Below are positions 8,438-17,483 of a stretch of DNA of 64,000 nt, piece after piece. How positions within the stretch are numbered: position 1 is the first letter of the stretch; each line of letters begins with the position of its first letter. Source of the DNA: CBDFGN01 sp965247065 (GTDB lineage: Bacteria > Bacteroidota > Bacteroidia > Cytophagales > Cyclobacteriaceae); the NCBI GenBank assembly GCA_965247065.1, contig CBDFGN010000006.1, positions 1,612,001-1,676,000 of the forward strand, read 5' to 3'. Below the pieces are notes generated by a model. The model did no database searches and had not been told where the DNA came from. It saw nothing but the letters and a program-made list of their open reading frames with translations. Made by a program: the position numbers and the translations under genes.

Positions 8438-9241
8438 ATGAAAAAGTTCTTTTTTTGCTCAATTCTTATCGGTCTTGTAAGCCTTTTAGGATGTCAATCC
8501 AAAAAGACCGGCCAATCCGAAAACCAGACACAGGTTGAAATGCCTCAAGTGAAATCCAGACCGTCTAGCGTTTATGAACTTCGCACTTATTACGCCCCTC
8601 AAGGTAAACTGGGAAACCTACTGAGCCGGTTCAGAGACCACACAGTGCGTTTTTTTGAGAAGTATGGTATGGAAAATATTGGATATTGGACCCCGATCGA
8701 AAATGAGGAAAATACTTTAACCTACATACTGGGCTACCCGGACAGAGAGGAACAAAAAACGTCTTGGGCTGCATTCCGGGAAGATCAGGATTGGCTCAAA
8801 GCTAAGGAAGCTTCTGAACTAAATGGAAAGCTGGTGGATTCTGTGAAAAGCTCATTTATAGGATTATCATCATTTTCCCCAGAACTGATCCTTGGGGATT
8901 CAGGTCCCAGAGTGTTTGAAATGAGGACTTATTACACAAATCCAGGAAGACTTGGAGATCTTCATGCACGTTTTCGAGACGCCACCATGGGGTTTTTCGA
9001 GAAACACGGGATGACAAACGTTGCCTATTTCAGCCTTAACGATGACCAACCGGGTGCCGAGAATACTCTATTTTATATTATTACTCATCCCGACAGGGAG
9101 ACCGCCAAGGATAACTGGACGGCATTTATCGATGATCCGGAATGGAAATCCGTCTACGAGGCCTCAATCGCTGACGGACGTCTGGTGGACTCTATCACCT
9201 CATCGTATATGGCTTCTGTAGATTTTTCGCCTTTGAAGTAG
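8438..9241 (+). CDS. NIPSNAP-family lipoprotein with two tandem NIPSNAP domains
   Basis: 267 aa. A lipoprotein signal peptide ends in the lipobox LLGC (Cys 19), so the protein should be membrane anchored. Two related domains follow: VYELRTYYAPQGKLGNLLSR with DHTVRFFEKYGMENIGYW (from residue about 45), and VFEMRTYYTNPGRLGDLHAR with ATMGFFEKHGMTNVAYF (from about 155). Both have the NIPSNAP pattern of an ELRTY strand and a GM.N.G/AY segment, in the ferredoxin-like dimeric barrel fold. The biochemical role of bacterial NIPSNAP proteins is not known. Monocistronic by position. Confidence 0.88.
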   Translation: MKKFFFCSILIGLVSLLGCQSKKTGQSENQTQVEMPQVKSRPSSVYELRTYYAPQGKLGNLLSRFRDHTVRFFEKYGMENIGYWTPIENEENTLTYILGYPDREEQKTSWAAFREDQDWLKAKEASELNGKLVDSVKSSFIGLSSFSPELILGDSGPRVFEMRTYYTNPGRLGDLHARFRDATMGFFEKHGMTNVAYFSLNDDQPGAENTLFYIITHPDRETAKDNWTAFIDDPEWKSVYEASIADGRLVDSITSSYMASVDFSPLK

Positions 9242-9603
9242 TTTTACATGGCCTTATAAAATCTCGAGCTTATCAATCCGCTCGCGAAACAGGATTGCGG
9301 CACGACACGCTGGTTTCGGTGGATCCACGAGCGTTGCTAAAGCGGTGGATCTTATGGCTCAAAACCGCCCCAAGAATTCGAACCAATCTTGATGCCAGCG
9401 CATGAGGTAGTAGCGAAATTCACAGTAGGATGCTTCGCAAGTGCCCCCATTGCGGTAGATAATTTACCCGGAAGTATGCTTGTATCCCATTAGTCTGAAA
9501 CTCAGCATGGAGACTTCTATGGATTAAACAATTGGTTCATAGTTCAGGGCGGGCCTTTTCTTTGATATACCCCCGGTTATTCCTAAATTAGGTACTAACC
9601 TAA
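9242..9603. other. Intergenic region without a supported gene
   Basis: No convincing ORF with a start. A short coherent frame around 9275-9390 (including AARHAGFGGSTSVAKAVD) has no start codon and matches no family I know; it may be a remnant. The stretch leads directly into the degenerate frames at 9604-9937. Confidence 0.4.
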
Positions 9604-9937
9604 CCCTCCGACTCCGCGAAATTATTCTGGCAAAAAAGTGAACCAAAAGAACCCGCCCCCGCCACCACGCCGCCTTTAGAACAGGCGGAAAGTCCCAAAC
9701 CAAAAGTCGAATCGACTCCTGACGAGCAGTTTCGCGTGAAGATCAAAGAATTTAGACGAAATGGGACCAAAAAGGCAGCGTAAACTTGCCAACAGCTTCC
9801 TGGAAGCCGGCGGCGAGAGCTTCGATGAATTCAAGATCAAATGCGACCCTGATGACGAGGATGAAATGCAGCTGAGAGGATAGCTGGGGAACTACCCGAT
9901 CAAGATTGTAGTGGACATAGACGGCTTTCAAGTGTAA
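9604..9937 (+). pseudogene. Degenerate small coding region, unknown family
   Basis: Two overlapping plus-strand frames read like protein. Frame one (9604-9783) is Pro/Lys/Glu-rich (SEPKEPAPATTPPLEQAESP, then DEQFRVKIKEFRRNG) and has no start codon. Frame two (9761-9937) begins at an ATG, reads MGPKRQRKLANSFLEAGG and FDEFKIKCDPDDEDEMQL, hits TAG at 9881 and continues in frame to LGNYPIKIVVDIDGFQV. A frameshift near 9765 plus one nonsense codon would join them. I do not recognise the family. Composition alone suggests former coding function. Confidence 0.3.
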
Positions 9938-10077
9938 CCCAGGTAGGATATCTATAATAAAATTGATAAAAAATAGTCGATAATTACAATTTTGACTTAT
10001 CTTCAAGGTGTCAGGGTAACATTACCCGGTTATTGTCTATTAATGATTGAGGTGCTCAAGTTTTTAATGGTAAAGTT

Positions 10078-13000
10078 ATGGTCCGCACAAATGTAATTGT
10101 CAAGCTTTTCTGTGGTCTTTCTGTTGTGTTATTATCTACCACAGTCATTGGTCAGGTTAAAATGGCGCCCGACCCACTGAAAGTCAAGGCCAAGTTCGAA
10201 AATATGAATACCAAGGTGGTTCAACCCCAGCCGGGTCCGTTCCAAGCCTTTATGACAACTCCAGGAGCTACCATTAACGTCACATATGTGGGATTCGGAA
10301 GTTTTCCCAGCGCCGAAGCTGCCTTTCAATTCGCCGTCGACATTTGGGCCACCCAAATCGCATCGACCGTACCGATCGAGGTCATAGCTACGTTTGAATC
10401 ATTAGCGCCGAACACCTTGGGGTCCGCGGGACCAAATTATATAGTGCGGGACTTCCCTGGCGCTCCACTGTCAAATACGTTCTACCCCGCTGCCTTAGCC
10501 AATAGCCTGGCCGGTTTTGATATTTTCACCGATCCTGGTGACCACGACATAAACGCTTCTTTCAACAGCGTCTTTGCCAACTGGTATTTCGGTACCGACG
10601 GAAATACTCCGTCAGGACAATTTGATTTTGTGTCGGTAGTTTTACACGAACTGGGACACGGTCTAGGTTTCACCGGCTCCGCTTCGGTAAATGGTGCGGT
10701 GGGTTCACTGGGTGATCCTGACAGGATATATGATTTGTTCGTTGAAAACGGATCCGGGACCTCAATCCAAAGTTTCGCTAATCCGTCCGCAGCCCTGGGC
10801 ACTCAACTCCAGGGTGATGATCTCTTCATGGGTGGCGCCACTGTTGTTGCCGCCAATGGGGGAAGCCCAGCCCAGTTATATGCTCCTAATCCGTTTGAGC
10901 CTGGATCAAGTTTTTCCCATTGGGACGAGGATGTTTTTCCTGCTGGAAACCCTAATTCCCTTATGACCCCGGCCATCGGAATGGCCGAAGCCATACAGGA
11001 TCCGGGCAATCTAACTCGCGCCCTTTTTGAAGATTTGGGATGGACGTTGGGATCACAAATGGGAGATCCCCTGGCCATTGTCGACATGAACACCACCATA
11101 CTGATTGACTTTGATAACACTGTCGAAAATGTTAATAACGGGCAGTTCAATGGTTCCGGCTTTAATCCCGGCGCCTCCTCCGGCCAGCTGGATGCCGATT
11201 CCTGGTCATTACTTGGCATGAGTGATGGAGATTTGGATTTTGGTGAATCCGGCACCACTGGCGATTACGCTCGCGGAGTGGGGTCCGGGGCAGTCTCCAC
11301 TGGCGGAGCATACGCCTTCGAGTCGTCTGCCAACAACAGAAGCCTTGGAATTCAACCGACAACTGGAGATTTTACCCCAGGGGACATAATCCTTCAAATC
11401 AAAAACAGCTCGGGAATGTCCCTTACTTCCCTCGATCTGTCCTATCTGGTTTATGTGTTCAATGACCAGGGCCGCTCGAATAGTTTTAATTTTTTCTATT
11501 CGGATGACAATTCCAGCTATACCTCAATCCCTGCACTGGACGTCACATCTCCCCAAGGCAGCTGATGCCATGCCGGGATGGACCACCAACTCCAGAAGTA
11601 CTCTAATTGATTTTACCGAATCCCCCATATCCGATGGGGATCTGTTGTATTTACGATGGACCGGGGGCGACGTGGCTGGTGGCGGGCTAAGAGATCAGTT
11701 CGCTTTGGATGACATTTCCATCTTGCCTAATCCGTGCTTCGTTCCTTCCGCACTGCAGGCATCCGGGATAACTGCCAGTTCCGCCGACCTGACCTGGTCC
11801 CAGGTCCTGAGCGCAGTTAGCTATGAAATTCGATACCGGGTAGTTGGGTCCGGCGCATGGACCGCTACTATGTCATCAACTAGCTCATTGTCCGTTTCCA
11901 GCCTCGAGTCGGGCACCGAATACCAATGGAAGGTCAAAGCTATTTGCTCCTCGAACGGCTCTATTAAGAGCAGTTTTTCAGCGAAATCCCAGTTCAGCAC
12001 GACAGGAGCTCCGGCTTGTCCTGAGCCCTCAAACCTCTCCGACTTGCAGGTCACGAACACTGAACAAAGCCTCATGTGGGATCCAGTTACCGAGGCGGTA
12101 AGTTTTGAAGTTCGCCACAGGATCAAAGGCGCTGCCGGCGGCTGGACTAATACCCCAAGCGGTTCTAACAGCTTGAACCTCACTACCCTTCAGCCCGGAA
12201 CCACCTACCAATGGAGGGTCCCGATCCATATGTGCTGCGAACGGGTCGCTGGTGTCTCCATATACGTCCAATCATGTCTTCACCACCAGTGGAGCACCCT
12301 CATGTCCCGTTCCGGCAAGTCCTACGGCCACACCGGTGGACGAATCTACAGAAGATCTCAATTGGACTATGGTACCCGGAGCCGTTTCTTACGAAATTCG
12401 GTATAAAGTGAAGGGAGCCACCGCCTGGATCATGATGAGTGCAGGCACCAACATGCTGACCCTGACCGGTCTTTCTTCCGGAACCACATACTCCTGGAGA
12501 GTTAATGCTGTTTGTTCCATCGATGGCTCGATAATCTCCCAGGGAGCCTCCACCCAATCTTTTATCACCAACGGCTCTCCAGCATGTGCCACACCCGCTG
12601 GACTCTTAACCACTGGTATCACCGACATTTCGGCCGATATTAGCTGGGGAGCGGTTTCCGGGGCGGTCGACTACCAAGTTCGACACCGAATTGCAGGTTC
12701 CGCCTGGATAACCAATTCTACCGGAGGACCCGCTTTTACCAGCCTTTCCGGATTGAATCCTTTCACCACCTATCAATGGAAGGTCCGTGCCATATGTGCT
12801 TCGGATGGTTCGTTGGTTTCACCTTACTCAGCCAAAACCAGCTTCAACACCAACGCCCCATCCGCCCTGATCGGAGCTCGCATTAGTGGGGAATTGGAAT
12901 CCACTTTGGATGAAGCGGTCAACATCTACAGTTACCGGGATAAGATCTATATCCGTTTCCGGGATATGGAGGCTGCTCAAAGCGTTATCCACATCTACGC

Positions 13001-13157
13001 AATGGATGGACGAATGAGCCACGAGATAGACAATCGACGGAGTCCACAACTGGATCAAGAATTGCAACCCTTTATAAGCGGCGCCTCCAGCGTCCAGATT
13101 ATATGTGTCCTCCTTCCAGAAGGTGTGGTTACCAAGAGGGTGATCGTGACTCGGTAG
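10078..13157 (+). CDS. Secreted matrixin-like metalloprotease with fibronectin-III repeats and T9SS C-terminal domain, two frameshifts
   Basis: About 1025 aa after two repairs. A signal peptide (residues 1-25) is followed by a protease domain with VVLHELGHGLGFTGS: HExxH zinc ligands and catalytic Glu, but no third His at the matrixin position. FSHWDEDVFPAGNPNSLMTP and a LFEDLGW segment follow, as in related Bacteroidota proteases. A jelly-roll-like region and about four fibronectin-III domains come next (repeats of YEIRYR...W...L..GT.Y.W.V.A.C). The C-terminal 80 residues resemble a T9SS sorting domain ending in EGVVTKRVIVTR. The frame breaks at 11551-11554 (CCCC, one C too many) and at 12220-12222 (CCC, one too many); protein similarity continues across both. 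The FN3 and tail regions closely resemble the gene at 17484-20424. Likely cell-surface or secreted. Confidence 0.8.
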
Positions 13158-13442
13158 GCGTTAGTCCTTAGTCGCTTGTAGCAGCTTGGTGTAGCATGGA
13201 GTACTGCTCTCAAATTACTTCGCAACCAACTGAAATCGAAAAAGGTTTGAGGTGATTTGAGAGTTGGGAGGGTTTGATAGAAAAATCCACCGCTTATAAT
13301 TTCAGCAACTGGTGCCAAGGACCGGAAGTCGGATATTTAATCCATGCGAATTCTTTGATTTAGCAAGCAGTTGCCCTTGACGTCCTTAGCGCGAAACCAT
13401 AGAATTTGGTTCTTCCGATGCCGGCAAGCTTTTCGCAAAGCC

Positions 13443-13640
13443 CCTTTAGATTAGGCCTCTAGGATTATTCCAAGAATCAAGGTTTATTTTTATGAGGTGA
13501 CCAAGGCGGTCATGAGTTAACACTGGCAGAGGCGAATTATGCAAAGGCCTAGGTTTGCGACCTATCTCGCGATTCAATCCTCTGCCAGCTTTTTTGAACA
13601 AGCATCAAATAGAAATTTGGGACTAGACCCATTAGTAAGG
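13443..13640 (+). mobile_element. Solitary 198-bp copy of the IS110 left end (transposase-less)
   Basis: Reverse-complement identical, base for base, to 1880-2077 of the IS110 element. It is bounded by a 3-bp direct repeat GCC (13440-13442 and 13641-13643). Its ends are imperfect inverted repeats: CCTTTAGATTAGGCCTCTAG at the outer end, and CCTTACTAATGGGTCTAG at the inner end read inward. No transposase sequence is adjacent. Removing the unit with one GCC joins AGKLFAK to PDELMQLPRNF in a single frame of the downstream TIGR03032-family gene, so it behaves as a discrete insertion. It could be a non-autonomous satellite carrying the bridge-RNA locus or a deletion derivative of a full IS110. Confidence 0.8.
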
Positions 13641-13653
13641 GCCAGATGAATTA

Positions 13654-14595
13654 ATGCAGTTACCCAGAAACTTTGCCAAAGCAATGGGAATGGCGGTTTC
13701 CGGTGACAGGTTGGCCGTTGCCACTAAAGAAGAGATCGTGGTCCTGGCCAACTCGAAAGGATTAGCCGCAAGCTATCCAGCTCAACCGGGAACCTATGAT
13801 GGCCTTTATCTGCCCCGTGCCACCTACTATTGCGGTGAAATAGATGTTCATGACATGGTTTGGGGAGCGGATGGGCTCTATGCGGTAAATACCCGGTTCA
13901 GCTGTCTTTCGGTGATCGATGATTTCTTCAGTTTTCGTCCCATTTGGCAACCCTCCTTTATCACAGATCTTACTCCAAATGATAGGTGCCATCTAAACGG
14001 TTTGGCTTTAGAGGGAGACAAGCCTAAATATCTTACAGCTTTGGGCAAATCAAATATACCAAAAGGTTGGCGGGACAGAGTCACCAATGGCGGCTTGCTA
14101 ATTGACTACGAAACCCAGGAAATAATTGCAGATAAACTTCCAATGCCTCATTCACCCCGTCTAATCGACGGAAAGTTGTACGTGTTACTCTCGGCTACCG
14201 GCGAACTGGCAATGGTAGACCTAAACTCGGGTAATTTCGATGTTGTGGCGGACCTGAATGGCTTCGTCAGGGGTCTAGCAAGATTTGGTGATTACTTGTT
14301 TCTCGGGCTGTCCAGATTGAGAAAAAACAGCTCTGTATTCCGGGATCTTCCAATTACCCAGAAAGCAGTGGTTAGCGGGGTAGTTGTTATTCATCATCCC
14401 ACTTTGCTTCAGGTGGCAAACCTCCAATACAACGCCAGCGTTGAAGAGATCTATGACGTTCAGGTCATCCCCAATCTTAAGAGACCAGGAATCATGAATA
14501 CTGAAAGGCCCGATCATCGCCTGGCCCCGGCCACACCCAGCGACAGCTATTGGAAAGTTGATGAGCCAGAGGAAGGGCAGGAACCCCATTCTTAG
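13654..14595 (+). CDS. TIGR03032-family protein, N-terminus separated by the 198-bp insertion
   Basis: 313 aa from ATG 13654. Beta-propeller-like family with the segments NFAKAMGMAVSGDRLAVATK, YLPRATYYCGEIDVHDMVW, NTRFSCLSVID, DRCHLNGLALEGDKPKYLTA and GFVRGLARFGDYLFLGLS, all typical of TIGR03032. The biochemical role is unknown. Family members normally have a further 30-60 N-terminal residues ending in an AGK-containing strand; here those codons appear on the far side of the insertion (13393-13442, SSDAGKLFAK) but with stops further upstream. The ATG used may therefore be internal and the protein truncated. It ends 8 bp before the TPR glycosyltransferase gene, so the two are probably co-transcribed and functionally linked. 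Confidence 0.75.
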   Translation: MQLPRNFAKAMGMAVSGDRLAVATKEEIVVLANSKGLAASYPAQPGTYDGLYLPRATYYCGEIDVHDMVWGADGLYAVNTRFSCLSVIDDFFSFRPIWQPSFITDLTPNDRCHLNGLALEGDKPKYLTALGKSNIPKGWRDRVTNGGLLIDYETQEIIADKLPMPHSPRLIDGKLYVLLSATGELAMVDLNSGNFDVVADLNGFVRGLARFGDYLFLGLSRLRKNSSVFRDLPITQKAVVSGVVVIHHPTLLQVANLQYNASVEEIYDVQVIPNLKRPGIMNTERPDHRLAPATPSDSYWKVDEPEEGQEPHS

Positions 14596-14603
14596 AGGAT
14601 CGA

Positions 14604-16679
14604 ATGAATCCTCAAGACTACCTTAACCAATTATTTAATTATGCCTTAGAAGCATACAAAAAAGCCGATTACTTAATTGCCGAAAAGACCTTCAGGCAGA
14701 TCCTGAAAGAATCCCCTGACCATCCTGACGCATTGCACTTTCTAGGGATTTCATTGAGTCAACAGAACAAAAACGAAAAGGCTATTGAGCTAATTCAAAA
14801 GGCCATCGGTATAAATCCCCGAAATCCAACTTATTTCAACAATCTGGGCAGGATCTATGCCCAATTAAACCGGGATGCAGACGCCACGAAGGCATTTGCA
14901 AAGGCTCTTGAGATTGACTCCGGATTTGTCGAAGCCTATTACAACCGGGCCAACCTGAAAGGATCAAAAGGAAATTTTGACGGCGCCCAGGCTGATCTGG
15001 AAAAGGTAGTGGAGCTAGCACCCCAGCACTACAACGCCTGGTACAATTTGGGAAATAATCATTTGTCCCGCGGTAATTACCAAAGTGCCATAAACAGCTA
15101 TCAAAAGGCCATAGCTGCCAACCCTAATTTCGTGGCCGCTCATAACAACCTGGGGATCGTTTTGCAGGAATGGGACCGCTGGGACGAAGCTCTTCAGCAT
15201 TATCGGAAAGCCCTTGGGTTGGACCCCCAATATCTTGAGGCTCAACGGAATCTGGCCCGTGCTTTTGAGGCTCAGGGGAAAATATCGGAGGCCGTGAAAT
15301 GCTACGATGTCATCATTAACGCGGAAGCTGAAAACCCGGGTAACCGGTTTCACCGAGACATCTTAAGTCCTGTTATCCACCCCGACAATCAGTCTATAGA
15401 TAATTACCGCCTTAAACTGGACCAGACCCTGGAGCAGTATTTGCAGGGCCCAACCCAATTCAACCTCAATCAAATCGATGATTACAGCCTTGAACCTCCA
15501 TCCAACCTAATTTACCAGGGGTGCGAAGATCGATCTATCAAGGAAAAATTCGCCCGGCTTTTTGAGCATTTGCTCGTGGAACGAGAATTTACCCAATCCG
15601 GCTCAAAGATAAAGGTAGGATTCGTGGTGACCCCCGGACATGAAGGTGTGTTTATTGAGGGGATGCGAGGAATCATTGCTGAACTCAACCGCAATGATTT
15701 TGAAGTTGCCTTAGTCTGCAGTTTGCCCAATGGACCTAAGATACTTCAGCCAGCAGTAGTTGGCTCAAAGACGCACATTGTCGGTATTCCCACGTCTCTT
15801 CCAAACGCTGCCAAGGTAATAGTGGAGCAGCGCTTCGATATACTGTATTTCTGGGAAGTTGGGACCGATTCTATGAACTACTTCCTACCTTTTTATCGAC
15901 TAGCCCCGGTGCAATGTAGCAGTTGGGGTTGGCCAATAACCAGCGGCATACCGACGATGGACTATTTCATTTCCGCCGATCATTTGGAAACTTCGAAAAG
16001 TGAACAATTCTACACGGAAAAATTGGTGAAGATGAAGCGGCTACCCGTCTTTTATTACCATCTTCCGCTACCGGAGCAGCCGCCACCGCGAGGCCATTAT
16101 GGACTTCCTCAAGAGGCCAATATCTATTTGTGCAATCAGAATCTTCGAAAGATCCATCCTGATTTTGACTGGTTTGTAGCCTCCATATTGGAACAGGACC
16201 GAAAGGGGATGGTTGCATTTATTCAGGACAAACATCCCAATATTACCGATTTGCTAAAAAGCAGAATTGTCAATTCCTATCCGCAGATTTCAAATCGCAT
16301 CAGATTCCTGGCCCGTATGCCCGAAGGCGATTACCTGGGCCTCCTGAGCCGGGCGAATGTAATACTGGATACACTCCACTATACGGGAGGTGCCAATACC
16401 ACATATGATGCCTTCGCCGTAGGTACTCCCATTGTGACACTTCCAACCCAATATCATAGAGGAAGGTATACAAGCGCCGCATATGAGCAGATAGGCATCA
16501 CCGATTGCGTGGCTTCATCCAAAGAAGAGTACGTGGAGATCGCCGTCCGACTTGGACAGGATCGAGAATATTCCCGACAAATGGGCCAGCGCATCAAAGA
16601 GGCTTCCCCTGAAGTGTTTGAGGACAAGAGAGTTGTACAAGAACTGGAGCAGTTCTTCCAATTAGTAGTAAGCCCCTAA
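14604..16679 (+). CDS. TPR-repeat O-GlcNAc transferase-like (GT41/SPINDLY-type) glycosyltransferase
   Basis: 691 aa. Residues about 5-245 are tandem TPR units (for example HPDALHFLGISLSQQNKNEK, AYYNRANLKGSKGNFDGAQA and AHNNLGIVLQEWDRWDEA). The C-terminal half is a GT-B glycosyltransferase with VGFVVTPGHEGVFIEGMRGI, LYFWEVGTDSMNYF, APVQCSSWGWPITSGI and the donor-binding ILDTLHYTGGANTTYDAFAV with GTPIVTLPTQYHRGRYTSAA, the last matching the OGT/SPY signature. In this family the TPRs present protein substrates for Ser/Thr glycosylation from a UDP- or GDP-sugar. The specific substrate is unknown; the coupled TIGR03032 protein is a candidate partner. Cytoplasmic; no signal peptide. Confidence 0.85.
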   Translation: MNPQDYLNQLFNYALEAYKKADYLIAEKTFRQILKESPDHPDALHFLGISLSQQNKNEKAIELIQKAIGINPRNPTYFNNLGRIYAQLNRDADATKAFAKALEIDSGFVEAYYNRANLKGSKGNFDGAQADLEKVVELAPQHYNAWYNLGNNHLSRGNYQSAINSYQKAIAANPNFVAAHNNLGIVLQEWDRWDEALQHYRKALGLDPQYLEAQRNLARAFEAQGKISEAVKCYDVIINAEAENPGNRFHRDILSPVIHPDNQSIDNYRLKLDQTLEQYLQGPTQFNLNQIDDYSLEPPSNLIYQGCEDRSIKEKFARLFEHLLVEREFTQSGSKIKVGFVVTPGHEGVFIEGMRGIIAELNRNDFEVALVCSLPNGPKILQPAVVGSKTHIVGIPTSLPNAAKVIVEQRFDILYFWEVGTDSMNYFLPFYRLAPVQCSSWGWPITSGIPTMDYFISADHLETSKSEQFYTEKLVKMKRLPVFYYHLPLPEQPPPRGHYGLPQEANIYLCNQNLRKIHPDFDWFVASILEQDRKGMVAFIQDKHPNITDLLKSRIVNSYPQISNRIRFLARMPEGDYLGLLSRANVILDTLHYTGGANTTYDAFAVGTPIVTLPTQYHRGRYTSAAYEQIGITDCVASSKEEYVEIAVRLGQDREYSRQMGQRIKEASPEVFEDKRVVQELEQFFQLVVSP

Positions 16680-17412
16680 ATGCGGACCTTTGACAATTTG
16701 AATGGCAATCCAGAAAATGGATACATCGGGCAACTTAGAATGCTGGGCAAAAAGCAAAAGTCTCATGGTCTAAAGGAAATGAAGGTCTTGAGAATTACGT
16801 TGACTTTACAATTAAGGGGTCTTTTCAATCACTTTATTCTGGCCTGAGATAACAATAAAATGATGGCCCGCTTAGGCAAGGACATCAACCAGGATGAGTC
16901 GAAATGGCCTATCAAGTGAATCGTTGGGGGAGAATTTCCCGGGAAAAAGTTTCAGCCGGGGTGTAATGAGTTTGGTTGCATAGGCATTTTAAGTTTTGGA
17001 CAGGATGAGTTTTTACAGACCCTCCCATCGGAAATTCTTTTCACAGATCTGTCATTTTTCTTTTGGACGGTTCAGCTTCTCTTGGTTAAGAGGGTGGTAG
17101 AATTGAGACTTTCGGATCCATTGTCAGAGATATCAACATTTTCATAAAATTCTTCAAAGCTTAAGAGATGTTTGTTGAAACAATGACCCTCGTTTTTTTG
17201 TTCCGGGTACTGTATCACAAGACATGACAAAGGTAAAAGAGCTATTGGCGGACACCTTTCACCACACTGTTGGTCCGTAGTTGAAAGTCTTCCCGCACCA
17301 CGCTTGCAATTTGCTTTCTTAGATAATGGACAATGGGCAGTGCTGGTGGTCGGTGGCAAAACGATAGGGGCAACGGGGCTAGTCAGCATAGATAATAATC
17401 TAGTACAATGAG
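16680..17412. other. Gene-poor interval with one possible small ORF
   Basis: A 55-codon plus-strand ORF (16680-16847, starting MRTFDNLNGNPENGYIG) begins at the base after the glycosyltransferase stop codon and could be translated by coupling; there is no family match. A second open stretch without a start (about 17184-17411) contains LQFAFLDNGQWAVLVVGG and may be a remnant. Otherwise nothing is supported. Confidence 0.3.
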
Positions 17413-17444
17413 TTTGGTACTCTAAGGTTATTTTCTTATATTTA
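17413..17444 (+). promoter_or_regulatory. Bacteroidota-type promoter upstream of the FN3 surface protein
   Basis: TTTG at 17413-17416, then 20 bases, then TATATTTA at 17437-17444. This closely matches the Bacteroidota consensus (TTTG, 19-20 bases, TAnnTTTG), with the last base differing. The ATG of the downstream gene is at 17484. Confidence 0.45.
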
Positions 17445-17483
17445 TTTGTGATTGCCTAAGAACGAGGAGTAAATAGACCAACC

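Noticed and set aside
17072..17389. Minus-strand 105-aa ORF in the gap before the FN3 gene
   Set aside because: Cys/Ser/Pro-rich composition with no domain and no neighbour support; the plus strand reads at least as well.
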